A DNA stretch of 64,000 nucleotides, taken from NCBI GenBank assembly GCA_000719105.1, contig JODX01000005.1, positions 124,001 through 188,000 of the forward strand, read 5' to 3'. How positions within the stretch are numbered: position 1 is the first letter of the stretch; each line of letters begins with the position of its first letter. Of this stretch, positions 25,012 to 33,027 are shown in pieces. A program made the translations under genes and the position numbers. The notes beneath the pieces are model-generated. The model had not been told where the DNA came from and ran no database searches. It saw only the letters and a program-made list of their open reading frames with translations. The DNA is from Streptomyces sclerotialus. GTDB lineage: Bacteria; Actinomycetota; Actinomycetes; Streptomycetales; Streptomycetaceae.

Positions 25012-26943
25012 CTAGTTGCCTCCTGTCGTGGCGCTGGAGACGGTGGAGCCGGTGATCGTGGTCGTGGCCGAAGCCGTGGAAGCCGTGGAAGCCGTGACGG
25101 CAGTGGTGGGGGAGGTGACGGGGGTGGCCCGCGCCGGAGCGGGGGTGGCCGATGCCGTCACAGGGGTGGGTGAGCACGTGATGGTTGCGGGTGAGGGGGT
25201 GATGTTCGTGGCCTGGGGGGTGTGTGCGGGTGCAGGTGCGGGTGCTCGTTGCCGCCGGCGCTCGCGCCGGGTGGTGACGGCCCACACCGCCACCGGCGCC
25301 AGGGAGATCGCCGTCGCCAGGAGCGCCCAGGTCCGCATGGCCACATGGCTGTGGCCGAGGACGAACGACGCGACCAGCGAGGAGACGAGGACCGCCGCCC
25401 AGAAGAGGTGGACGCGGAACGTCAGCAGCCGGTCGGGGCTCGCGTCGCCGCCCTTCGGGGTGACGACGAAGCGGCTGGGCCGGCGGACGAGCGCGGCGCC
25501 GAGCGACTTGAGGTAGATGGGCGCGCAGAGCGCGGACATCGCCATACCGGCGAGACCGCCGGAGCCCCGCGGCTCGTGCGGGGAGACGTTGTGCCGGCGG
25601 TTCCAGAGGTAGAGGCCGATCTGGAGGGCGGCGGCGTCGCTGTAGAGCATCAGCCAGACGGACGCGGCCACCTGGGTACCGGAGGCGCCGAACCACAGGA
25701 ACAGGAAGCAGCTCAGGATGCCCAGGAACCAGTTGACGGCCGTCATCGGGTAGTAGACGAGCATCAGGGTGTACGAGAACAGCCGTCCCGGGGGCATGGT
25801 GAGGAGCGCTTTCCCGTACTGCTTGAAGAGCGTCTCGTACGTGCCGCGTGACCAGCGCGTCTGCTGGGTGAAGAAGTCGGTCCAGGTGGCGGGGCCCTCG
25901 CCGACGGCGAGCACGTCGGGGGTGTAGACGGACCGCCAGTGGCGGCCGGTGCGGGGGTTGCGATGCCGGTGGAGCTCGAAGCCGGTGGCCATGTCCTCGG
26001 TGATGGAGTCGCGCAGGCCTCCTATCTGTTTCACGGCGGCGATGCGGACCACGTTGTTGGTGCCGACGAACATGGGGGCGCGGTAGCGGTTGCCCGCGCG
26101 CTGGATGAGGGCGTGGAAGAGGAACTGCTGGGACTCCGCGGCCTTGGTGACGGGGGCGGTGTAGTTGCCGTACACCTGCGGGCCGACGACGAACGCGACG
26201 TCCGGGTCGCGGAAGTAGCCCGTCATCCGCTCCAGGAAGCCGGGGAGCGGGACGTGGTCGGTGTCGACGGAGGCGAAGTAGTCGTAGCCGTCGCCGTGCA
26301 TCGCGATCCACGCGTTGTAGTTCCCGTGCTTGGTGCGGGCCTTGTGGACGCCGTGGGGGCGGTTCCAGGCGGGGACGCCGTGCCGGGTGAAGTGCCGGAC
26401 GCCGAGCTCGGCGCAGAGGGCCTTCGCCCGGTCGTCGTCGCCCTCGTCGAGCAGCCATACGTCGAGGACGCTGCCGGGGCCGGGGTGGCGGACGCGGACG
26501 GCGCCCTCCAGGGTGGCGCGGACCATGGAGAGGGGTTCCTTGCCCGGGACGTAGGTGGTCAGAAAGGCGACGCGGGTGCCGGGGAGGGGGGTCACGGGTA
26601 CGGGGTCGCGGGCGACCATCGTGGCGTGGGCGATCGAGACGACGTTCACGAGCATGAAGAGCTCGATGAGGCCGATGGAGACGAGCATCGTGATGTCGAG
26701 GCCGACGAGCCACCGGTCGCCGCCCTCGCGCTCGACCCAGTGGTCCGGGCGGACGAGGTAGACGAGGAGGGCGCCGGTGAGGAGCGGCGCGAGGGTCATG
26801 AGCAGGATCGCGCGTATTCGGTGCGGCTCCGTCGCGAGGAGCTTGGTGTACTGCACCCGGTACGCCGAACCCGACGGCCCCGGCTCCGTGAGGGGTCCGG
26901 CGAGTCGGCTGTGGGTGTCGTAGTCGTAGCCCTCCGGCCGCAC
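25012..26943 (-). CDS. cslA: CslA, cellulose synthase-like glycosyltransferase
   Basis: About 643 aa from the GTG at 26943, which has ggagg 5 bases upstream; the same frame stays open to 27183, but that extension lacks a ribosome site and looks non-coding. Two N-terminal helices precede a GT2 processive synthase domain with LLDEGDDD, SVDTDHVPLPGF (DxD), TEDMATGFELH (TED) and QQTRWSRG (QxxRW), the set needed for beta-glucan synthesis. Several C-terminal helices follow, then a Thr/Ala/Pro-rich tail. With GlxA it makes the tip glucan needed for morphogenesis and attachment. Confidence 0.9.
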   Translation of the reverse strand: MRPEGYDYDTHSRLAGPLTEPGPSGSAYRVQYTKLLATEPHRIRAILLMTLAPLLTGALLVYLVRPDHWVEREGGDRWLVGLDITMLVSIGLIELFMLVNVVSIAHATMVARDPVPVTPLPGTRVAFLTTYVPGKEPLSMVRATLEGAVRVRHPGPGSVLDVWLLDEGDDDRAKALCAELGVRHFTRHGVPAWNRPHGVHKARTKHGNYNAWIAMHGDGYDYFASVDTDHVPLPGFLERMTGYFRDPDVAFVVGPQVYGNYTAPVTKAAESQQFLFHALIQRAGNRYRAPMFVGTNNVVRIAAVKQIGGLRDSITEDMATGFELHRHRNPRTGRHWRSVYTPDVLAVGEGPATWTDFFTQQTRWSRGTYETLFKQYGKALLTMPPGRLFSYTLMLVYYPMTAVNWFLGILSCFLFLWFGASGTQVAASVWLMLYSDAAALQIGLYLWNRRHNVSPHEPRGSGGLAGMAMSALCAPIYLKSLGAALVRRPSRFVVTPKGGDASPDRLLTFRVHLFWAAVLVSSLVASFVLGHSHVAMRTWALLATAISLAPVAVWAVTTRRERRRQRAPAPAPAHTPQATNITPSPATITCSPTPVTASATPAPARATPVTSPTTAVTASTASTASATTTITGSTVSSATTGGN

Positions 26944-27239
26944 AGCGCCCTCCAGTGATCGATCGCGGAAAGAACGAACGAGGCGTTGTACCCACGAAAG
27001 TGGAGGAAGTGGGGCGTGTCGAACTGGGAGGGGCCGATGAGGTGCACCTCCGGCGGTCGGGGGCGCCTTGTGTTTGTTGTGCGTCGGGGACGTGCCGGGG
27101 GGTGTCCGTGCTCGGTCCGGCGGGGCGCCGTACGCCTTGGGAGGGCGGCCGGTGGCTGACCGCCGGCCGCTGCGCGCGGACACCCCCCGGCACGCCCCCT
27201 TCCCGCCGTACGCGGCTGACGGGTGCGTGGGGTGGCACG
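26944..27239 (-). other. cslA upstream region with an out-of-frame coding-like stretch
   Basis: Between the upstream terminator and cslA, about 36 minus-strand codons from 27047 (VHLIGPSQFDTPHFLHFRGY, then NASFVLSAIDHW) show high GC at third positions in a frame different from cslA. The frame stays open to 26796, overlapping cslA by 148 bases. It has a GTG but no ribosome site. It may be a short leader gene, or the true cslA N-terminus split by a frameshift. I see no clear promoter. Confidence 0.35.
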
Positions 27240-27276
27240 CCGAAGACCCCGGTCCGTGCGGGGCCGGGGTCTTCGG
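27240..27276 (-). terminator. Terminator after the thiamine-binding-type gene
   Basis: A perfect 13-bp stem (ccgaagaccccgg / ccggggtcttcgg) with an 11-base loop starts 10 bases after the stop of the minus-strand gene at 27286. Confidence 0.75.
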
Positions 27277-27285
27277 GGGTGCGGG

Positions 27286-27579
27286 TCAGGCCGACAGGTG
27301 GCGTTCCACCGTTTCGACCTTTGCGGTGAGGGCGTCGGTGACGCCGGGGCGGATGTCCGCCTTGAGGACCAGGGAGACGCGGGGGGCGCGGGCCTCGACG
27401 GCGGCGACGGCTCGTTTGACGACGTCCATGACCTCGTCCCACTCGCCCTCGACGGACGTGAACATCGCGTCGGTGCGGTTCGGCAGGCCGGAGTCGCGGA
27501 CGACCCGGACCGCCTCGGCGACGTACTCCCCCACGTCCTCACCGACGCCGAGAGGGGTCACGGAGAAGGCGACGATCAT
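27286..27579 (-). CDS. MTH1187/YkoF-type thiamine-binding protein
   Basis: 97 aa, small ferredoxin-like fold protein: [11 protein letters not shown] at the start, [20 protein letters not shown] in the middle, [20 protein letters not shown] near the end. The family (UPF0045/MTH1187) binds thiamine-like ligands, but the cellular role is unclear. The ATG overlaps the stop of the DUF3817 gene (ATGA), so the two are translationally coupled. Confidence 0.8.
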   Translation of the reverse strand: MIVAFSVTPLGVGEDVGEYVAEAVRVVRDSGLPNRTDAMFTSVEGEWDEVMDVVKRAVAAVEARAPRVSLVLKADIRPGVTDALTAKVETVERHLSA

Positions 27580-27920
27580 GCGTTGACGACGCCTTCCGCG
27601 CGGGCGCGGGAGGCGATCACGGCGTCCTCGGCCTCGCGCTTGAGCCTGCGGTCGGCGAAGAAGCCACCGGTCGGCAGGACGGACATGACGAAGTAGAACG
27701 CCGCCGTGCCGAGGGACCACTTGGCGCGGTTCCAGGCGTCGGCCCAGAAGATCAGGTACACGACGAAGAGGAAGCCGTGGACGGCGCCCATGACCGGCAC
27801 GGCGTTGAAGTCCGTGGTGCGCTTGAGCACCGAGCAGACCAGCAGGATGAGGAAGGAGACGGCCTCGGGTGCGGAGACGAGGCGCAGACGGCGGAGGGCG
27901 GAGGCGGTCTTTATGTCCAC
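27576..27920 (-). CDS. DUF3817 small membrane protein (second copy)
   Basis: 114 aa, GTG start with gaaggtga upstream. Three predicted helices and the shared [20 protein letters not shown] segment make it a paralogue of the gene at 20869-21207; the two flank the MarR-cslA-glxA block in the same orientation. It is cotranscribed with the thiamine-binding-type gene. Function unknown. Confidence 0.8.
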   Translation of the reverse strand: MDIKTASALRRLRLVSAPEAVSFLILLVCSVLKRTTDFNAVPVMGAVHGFLFVVYLIFWADAWNRAKWSLGTAAFYFVMSVLPTGGFFADRRLKREAEDAVIASRARAEGVVNA

Positions 27921-27959
27921 GGGTCACCTTCGGTGGGCTCGGTGGGAGAGTCGTCGATC

Positions 27960-27992
27960 CTTGTGAACGCAAGCACAAGCGTGCCCATTGTG
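27960..27992. promoter_or_regulatory. Alternating TTGTG/CACAA half-sites
   Basis: CTTGTG (27960-27965), CACAAG (27974-27979) and TTGTG (27988-27992) form two overlapping inverted repeats with 8-9 base spacing. They lie 40 bases before the minus-strand DUF3817 gene and about 100 before the AIM24-like operon, so either could be controlled. Confidence 0.35.
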
Positions 27993-28105
27993 GCATCCGG
28001 AGGGGGACCGGGTGGTGGCGGGTGCGGGTTCTCAGGGGTGCGTCGGGGTGGGGATCCCCCTTCGGGCTCTGTCGCCGTCGGTGGAGCTGCGGCTAACGTC
28101 ACTGC

Positions 28106-28744
28106 GTGGCGATGTTCCGACTCCAAGGCAGCAAGGTGCTCGCCGTCGACATGACCGGGGACGCCGTGAAGGCGAAGAACGGGTCGATGGTCGCGTACGA
28201 CGGGCAGATGGCCTTCAAGAAGCTCAGCGGGGGCGGTGAGGGGATCCGGGGCATGGTGACCCGGCGGCTCACCGGCGAGCAGATGACGATGATGGAGGTG
28301 AAGGGGCACGGGACCTGCTGGTTCGCGGACCGGGCCTCGGAGATCAACCTGGTGGACCTCCAGGGGGACAAGCTGTACGTCGAGTCGAGCAATCTGCTCG
28401 CGACGGACGCGGGGCTCCGGACGGGCACGTCCTTCACCGGGGTGCGCGGCGCCTCCCAGGGCAACGGGCTGTTCACGACGACCGTGGAGGGGCACGGACA
28501 GGCTGCGCTGCTGTCCGACGGGCCGGCTGTCGTGCTGCGGGTGAGCGCGCAGTACCCGCTGACGGTGGACCCGGGCGCGTACATCGCGCACCAGGGGAAC
28601 GTGCGGCAGTCCTTCCAGTCGGGCGTGACGTTCCGCACCTTCATGGGCGAGGGCGGTGGCGAGGCCTTCCAGATCCGGTTCGAGGGGGACGGGCTGGTGT
28701 ACGTGCAGCCGAGTGAGCGGAACACGATCGCGGGGGATGTGTGA
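28106..28744 (+). CDS. AIM24-like protein, first of three
   Basis: 212 aa, GTG start with TAACGT ending 6 bases upstream and no ribosome site, so probably leaderless. The AIM24 (formerly DUF124) beta-prism-like fold shows as repeated short strands: NGSMVAYDGQMAFKK, MMEVKGHGTCWFADRASEI, GQGxFTTT-like NGLFTTTVEGHGQAALL, TVDPGAYIAHQGNV and a final DGLVYVQPSE. In yeast Aim24 is a mitochondrial inner-membrane protein; in bacteria the role is unknown. It is one base from the next AIM24-like gene. No signal peptide is seen. Confidence 0.85.
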   Translation: MAMFRLQGSKVLAVDMTGDAVKAKNGSMVAYDGQMAFKKLSGGGEGIRGMVTRRLTGEQMTMMEVKGHGTCWFADRASEINLVDLQGDKLYVESSNLLATDAGLRTGTSFTGVRGASQGNGLFTTTVEGHGQAALLSDGPAVVLRVSAQYPLTVDPGAYIAHQGNVRQSFQSGVTFRTFMGEGGGEAFQIRFEGDGLVYVQPSERNTIAGDV

Positions 28745-28745
28745 C

Positions 28746-29396
28746 ATGCCCTTCCGTGAGATCAACTCGAGGATGATCGAGGCCGTGGTCGCGCCCGGGC
28801 AGCGGTTGTTCAGCCAGCGGGGCGCCATGCTCGCCTACCGGGGTGACGTGTCCTTCACGCCGAACGTGCAGGGCGGGCAGGGCGGGTTCGCCTCGATGAT
28901 CGGGCGGCGGGTGGCCGGGGAGGCCACGCCGCTGATGACCGTCGAGGGGAGCGGGACCGTGCTGTTCGGGCACGGCGGCCACCATGTGCAGGTGATCGAG
29001 CTGGCGGGCGACACGCTGTACGTCGAGGCGGACCGGCTGCTGGCCTTCGACGGGACGCTCGAGCAGGGCACGATGTTCATGGGGTCGCAGGGCGGCGTCA
29101 TGGGCATGGTGCGGGGGCAGGTGACCGGGCAGGGCCTGTTCACGACCACCCTGAAGGGGCACGGGTCGGTCGCCGTCATGGCGCACGGCGGGGTCATCGA
29201 GGTGCCCATCACCCCGCAGCGGCCCGTCCACGTCGACCCGCAGGCGTACGTGGCCCACCACGGCGACGTGCGCAACAAGCTGTCCACCGCGCTCGGCTGG
29301 CGCGACATGGTGGGCCGCGGCTCGGGCGAGGCGTTCCAGCTGGAGCTGAGCGGCAGTGGTGCGGTGTACGTGCAGGCGTCGGAGGAGAAGCTGTGA
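28746..29396 (+). CDS. AIM24-like protein, second of three
   Basis: 216 aa, one base after the first gene stops. It has the same pattern: RGAMLAYRGDVSFTPNVQGG, MTVEGSGTVLFGHGGHHVQV, GQGLFTTTLKGHGSVAVMAH, HVDPQAYVAHHGDV and GSGAVYVQASEEKL. It is clearly a paralogue of its neighbours, and the three probably form a mixed oligomer. Its stop overlaps the third gene (GTGA). Confidence 0.85.
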   Translation: MPFREINSRMIEAVVAPGQRLFSQRGAMLAYRGDVSFTPNVQGGQGGFASMIGRRVAGEATPLMTVEGSGTVLFGHGGHHVQVIELAGDTLYVEADRLLAFDGTLEQGTMFMGSQGGVMGMVRGQVTGQGLFTTTLKGHGSVAVMAHGGVIEVPITPQRPVHVDPQAYVAHHGDVRNKLSTALGWRDMVGRGSGEAFQLELSGSGAVYVQASEEKL

Positions 29397-30190
29397 CCAC
29401 CTACCCGGGCGCGGGGCCCGTGATCCATGATCCGGCGACGCTGCCGAGCGACGACAACGTCAACACCTACACCTTCTGCGTGGAGCTCAAGGGAACCGAG
29501 TGGTTCCTGCAGAAGGGGAAGATGATCGCCTACTACGGGTCGATGACGTTCGAGGGCATCGGGCACGGGCGTCTCGACCGTCTCGTGCGCACTTCCTTTC
29601 ATTCGCCATTGCATGCGAGCGACTGGGTCGTGGCGTCCGGCTCGGGCAAGATGCTCCTCGCCGACCGGGCCTTCGACGTGAATTCCTATGACCTGGACGA
29701 CGGCAATCTGACCATTCGCTCGGGCAATCTCCTCGCTTTTCAGCCAAGTCTCGCGCTCAAGCAGTCGATCGTTCCGGGGTTCCTCACGCTGATCGGTACG
29801 GGGAAGTTCGTGGCGGCCTCGAACGGGCCTGTCGTGTTCATGGAACCGCCGATTCGGGTGGACCCGCAGGCACTCGTCGGCTGGGCCGACTGCCCCTCCC
29901 CGTGCCACCACTACGACCACGGCTACATGACGGGCGTGATGGGCGGTCTACGTGCACTGACGGGCATCGGCGGGGTCTCCGGCGAGGAGCACCAGTTCGA
30001 GTTCGTGGGGGCGGGCACCGTGCTGCTCCAGTCCTCGGAGACCCTCATGCCGGAGCAGGCCACCGGAGCCGTGCCCGGCGAGCCCGGCGTACCCGGCTCG
30101 ACGGGGACCACAGGTCACTCCGGACAGCAAGGCGGCACACCGCGCCTTCCCGGACAGCTGGGAGACCTCCAGCGTCGCTTCGGGCTGTGA
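29393..30190 (+). CDS. AIM24-like protein with collagen-like C-terminal tail
   Basis: 265 aa, more divergent than the first two but with the same repeated elements (KGKMIAYYGSMTFEG, MLLADRAFDVNSYDL, GTGKFVAASNGPVVF, RVDPQALVGWADCPSPCHHY, GTVLLQSSE). Two Cys (CPSPCHHYDH) suggest metal binding or a disulphide. Unlike the others it ends in about seven Gly-X-Y triplets (PGEPGVPGSTGTTGHSGQQG). Parts of the gene (about 29590-29780) are less GC-rich than its neighbours. It is the last gene of the operon. Confidence 0.8.
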   Translation: MTTYPGAGPVIHDPATLPSDDNVNTYTFCVELKGTEWFLQKGKMIAYYGSMTFEGIGHGRLDRLVRTSFHSPLHASDWVVASGSGKMLLADRAFDVNSYDLDDGNLTIRSGNLLAFQPSLALKQSIVPGFLTLIGTGKFVAASNGPVVFMEPPIRVDPQALVGWADCPSPCHHYDHGYMTGVMGGLRALTGIGGVSGEEHQFEFVGAGTVLLQSSETLMPEQATGAVPGEPGVPGSTGTTGHSGQQGGTPRLPGQLGDLQRRFGL

Positions 30191-30282
30191 GCGGTAGTCT
30201 GCGGAGTGTGACCTCGAACGCGTGCACAGGGTCACACCACCCTCACTAGTTCGCCTTTCAACTTTTTAGGTAGAGTTCATTC

Positions 30283-30759
30283 ATGGAGACCGAGACGGCC
30301 ACCCGCTGGCTGACCGATGCGGAGCAGTGCGCCTGGCGCACCCACCTGGAGGTCAACAGGCTGTTGACGTACCAGCTCGAGAGGGATCTGCAGCCCTTCG
30401 GCCTGACAATGAACGACTACGAGATCCTGGTGAACCTCTCGGAGTCCGAGGGCGTCCGGATGCGGATGAGCGACCTCGCGGCCGCCACCCTCCAGTCCAA
30501 GAGCCGCCTCTCGCACCAGATCACCCGCATGGAGAACGCGAACCTGGTGCGGCGCGAGAACTGCGAGTCGGACCGCCGGGGGCTGTACGCGGTGCTGACC
30601 GAGCACGGCGAGGAGACCATGCGGAAGGTGGCGCCGCACCACGTGTCGTCGGTGCGCAGGCACTTCATCGACCTGCTGTCGCCCGAGGCGCTGGAGGAGC
30701 TCCACAAGTCGCTCACCCCGATCGCCGAGCACCTGCGCGGCCACCGGGGCAAGCCGTAA
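30283..30759 (+). CDS. MarR-family transcriptional regulator
   Basis: 158 aa. Winged helix-turn-helix with MRMSDLAAATLQSKSRLSHQ, then RMENANLVRRENCESDRRGL as the wing. TAGAGT ends 6 bases before the ATG, so it may be leaderless. The leader is AT-rich and holds the imperfect inverted repeat AACT-N10-AGTT (around 30259-30276), a possible autoregulatory site. It follows the AIM24-like operon by 92 bases and might regulate it, but no direct evidence is visible. Confidence 0.88.
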   Translation: METETATRWLTDAEQCAWRTHLEVNRLLTYQLERDLQPFGLTMNDYEILVNLSESEGVRMRMSDLAAATLQSKSRLSHQITRMENANLVRRENCESDRRGLYAVLTEHGEETMRKVAPHHVSSVRRHFIDLLSPEALEELHKSLTPIAEHLRGHRGKP

Positions 30760-30808
30760 GGACCGCGTACGGGCACCGGGGCAGGTTGCGGCGGCCGGCG
30801 GCCCGCGC

Positions 30809-32215
30809 TCAGCGAAGGGGCAGCCGCAGCGTGAACAGCGCACCGCCGCGCGGCGCCTGACCCACCATGAGGGTGCCCCCGTGCCCCACGGCGACGTCAC
30901 GGGCGATGGCGAGGCCCAGACCGGCCCCGCCGTCGTCCCTGCTGCGGGCCTCGTCGAGCCGTACGAACCGCTCGAAGATGCGCTCCCGCTGGTCCTCCGG
31001 CACGCCCGACCCGTCGTCGGCCACCTCCAGCACCGCCCACTCCCCCTCGGCCCGCAGCGTGACGTCGATGCGCTCGCGCGCGTGCCGGCGCGCGTTGTCC
31101 AGCAGATTGGCAAGGACCCGCGCGAGCTGACCGCGTGATCCGGTCACCGTGACGGAGGCCACGCCGTCGAGCCGTACGCCCTGCCGCGCTCCGGCCTCCT
31201 CCCGCACCAGCTCCGCCAGGTCGAACCGGGCGTCCTGCGGCCGCTCCCCCGCGTCCAGCCGCGCCAGCAGCAGCAGGTCGGCGGCCAGCCGCTGGAGCCG
31301 TACGGTGTCCTCGACGGCGCCCTCGACGTCCAGCAGCTCGGGATGGGCGGCGCCCACCTCGAGCTGGGTGCGCAGGGACGCGATCGGGCTGCGCAGCTCG
31401 TGCGAGGCGTCGGCGACGAACCGCCGCTGACGCTCCACGGACGCCTCCAGCGCGGCGAGGGTCTCGTTGGTCGTCCGGGCCAGCCGGGCGATCTCGTCGT
31501 GCGTCGCGGGCTCGGGCACCCGGCGGGACAGGTCCTCGGAGGCCGTGATGGCGGCCATCTCGGCGCGGATGCCCTCGACGGGCCGCAGCGCCCGCCGGGT
31601 CACGACGTACGTCGCGCCGCCCACCGTGAGCAGCAGCACCGGCAGCCCGATCAGCATGGCCGTCAGGGCGGTGCCGACGGCGCCCTGCTCGGCGGAGAGG
31701 GGCGCGCCCGCGTACACGGTCAGCGGGACGTCGTGGGGCGTGGTCACCTCCACCACGGCGAACTGGTAGTCCTCGGTGTCGCCGTCGACCGTCGCGGTGC
31801 CCTGGCGGTGCGACACCTCGTCGGAGATCTCACCGGCACCGGGCAGGTCCTCGTCGTCGTCGGCGTCGTCGCCGTCGCCGGGGGCCGGGCTCTCGTCGGT
31901 CCGCCCGGCGACCAGTCCGTCCACAGCGACGCTCTCCACGTCGTTCTCGGCAGCGACGACCCGCCCCTGCCCGTCCGCGACCAGGACGGGGCTCTCGTCG
32001 CTGTCGGGCAGGTCCAGCCGGTCGTACGCGAGGCCGGCCGCCAGGTCCGCGGCCACCTTGCGGGCCGCGGAGTCGGCCTGGGCGTCGGCCTCGTGGATGA
32101 GGTTGGTCCGCAGCGAGATCAGGACGGCGGCACCGGCGGCGACCAGGGCGACCGCGACGACCAGGGTCGCGGCGAGCGTGGCCCGGGCCCGTACGGACCC
32201 CAGCAGCCGTTTCAT
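30809..32215 (-). CDS. Sensor histidine kinase (EnvZ/HisKA type)
   Basis: 468 aa. Membrane helix 1 (about residues 12-34), an extracellular domain of about 130 residues with a striking acidic run (GDGDDADDDEDLPG), helix 2 (LTAMLIGLPVLLLTVGGATY), HAMP, and the kinase core with phospho-His in FVADASHELRSPIASL, N box LANLLDNARRHA, and G boxes VADDGSGVPE and GLGLAIARDVAVGHGG. Its ATG overlaps the regulator stop (ATGA). The acidic sensor loop and the Asp-rich PepSY protein encoded divergently suggest sensing of a cation or cationic compound; this is inference. Confidence 0.9.
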   Translation of the reverse strand: MKRLLGSVRARATLAATLVVAVALVAAGAAVLISLRTNLIHEADAQADSAARKVAADLAAGLAYDRLDLPDSDESPVLVADGQGRVVAAENDVESVAVDGLVAGRTDESPAPGDGDDADDDEDLPGAGEISDEVSHRQGTATVDGDTEDYQFAVVEVTTPHDVPLTVYAGAPLSAEQGAVGTALTAMLIGLPVLLLTVGGATYVVTRRALRPVEGIRAEMAAITASEDLSRRVPEPATHDEIARLARTTNETLAALEASVERQRRFVADASHELRSPIASLRTQLEVGAAHPELLDVEGAVEDTVRLQRLAADLLLLARLDAGERPQDARFDLAELVREEAGARQGVRLDGVASVTVTGSRGQLARVLANLLDNARRHARERIDVTLRAEGEWAVLEVADDGSGVPEDQRERIFERFVRLDEARSRDDGGAGLGLAIARDVAVGHGGTLMVGQAPRGGALFTLRLPLR

Positions 32216-32874
32216 CTTCCCTCCAGCCGGTAGCCGGCCCCGCGCACGGTCTTGATCAGCCCGGCGCCGAGCTTGCGCCGCAGGGTGCTGACGTAGACCT
32301 CCACGATGTTCGGGTCGCCCTCGTACGCGAAGTCCCAGACGTGCTCCAGGATGTCTCCCTTGGAGACCACCTCGCCGGCGCGCACGACGAGCTGTTCGAG
32401 GACCGCGAACTCCTTGGCGGTCAGGGTGATCTCCCGCTCCGCGAGGAAGACCCGCCGGGCGGCGGTGTCCACCCTGAGGTCGCCGACGACCCGTACGGGA
32501 GAGGCGCCCGCCGTGCCCCGCCGCCGCAGCAGCGCCTTCACGCGGGCGACGAGCACCACGTACGAGAAGGGCTTGGTCAGATAGTCGTCGGCGCCCGTGT
32601 CGAGCCCCTCGGCCTCGTCGTACTCGCCGTCCTTGGCGGTCAGCATGAGGATCGGCACGTCGTGGCCGGCGGCGCGCAGGGCGGCGCACACCCGGTAGCC
32701 GTTCATGCCGGGCAGCATGATGTCGAGGATCACCAGGTCGTACACGCCCTCGCCGGCCCGGTGCAGCCCGTCCAGGCCGTCGTGGACGACGTCCACGGCG
32801 TAGCCCTCGGCCGTCAGGCCCTTGGCGAGCGACAGGGCGAGCCGCTTCTCATCCTCGACGATCAACAGGCGCAT
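32212..32874 (-). CDS. OmpR-family response regulator
   Basis: 220 aa. Receiver domain with LIVEDEKRLA, phospho-Asp in DLVILDIMLPGMNGY, MLTAKDG and DYLTKPF. Winged-helix output domain from about residue 125 (ITLTAKEFAVLEQLVVRAGE, VEVYVSTLRRKLG, IKTVRGAGYRL). It is first in the operon with its kinase. Upstream, TTCAG direct repeats at 10-11 base spacing look like its own binding site and lie in the shared region with the PepSY gene. Confidence 0.9.
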   Translation of the reverse strand: MRLLIVEDEKRLALSLAKGLTAEGYAVDVVHDGLDGLHRAGEGVYDLVILDIMLPGMNGYRVCAALRAAGHDVPILMLTAKDGEYDEAEGLDTGADDYLTKPFSYVVLVARVKALLRRRGTAGASPVRVVGDLRVDTAARRVFLAEREITLTAKEFAVLEQLVVRAGEVVSKGDILEHVWDFAYEGDPNIVEVYVSTLRRKLGAGLIKTVRGAGYRLEGR

Positions 32875-32908
32875 GCCACCAGCGTTCCAGACCGAAGCTG
32901 AAGAGCGC

Positions 32909-32934
32909 TTCAGGGGCTTTCAGGCTGGCTTCAG
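32909..32934. promoter_or_regulatory. TTCAG direct repeats, likely OmpR-type binding site
   Basis: TTCAG recurs at 32909, 32919 and 32930, one helical turn apart; CTGAAG just before the first copy adds an inverted half-site. Head-to-tail repeats at this spacing are how OmpR/PhoB-family dimers bind. The site lies between the two-component operon and the PepSY gene. Confidence 0.6.
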
Positions 32935-33027
32935 TGTGACTCCAGCAGATTGGTATCCGTCGAAAGCGAACGCAGTCGGTCGCAGTCGGTCGAATGCACT
33001 GGTATCCGGCTATCCGGGAGGAACTCC

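Noticed and set aside
32216..32689. Extended start for the OmpR-partner kinase
   Set aside because: The extension overlaps the response regulator out of frame. The ATG at 32215 gives a normal membrane helix and the usual 4-base overlap.
32970..32995. Tandem cgcagtcggt repeat
   Set aside because: Two 10-base copies only, beyond the TTCAG site; too short to assign a role.
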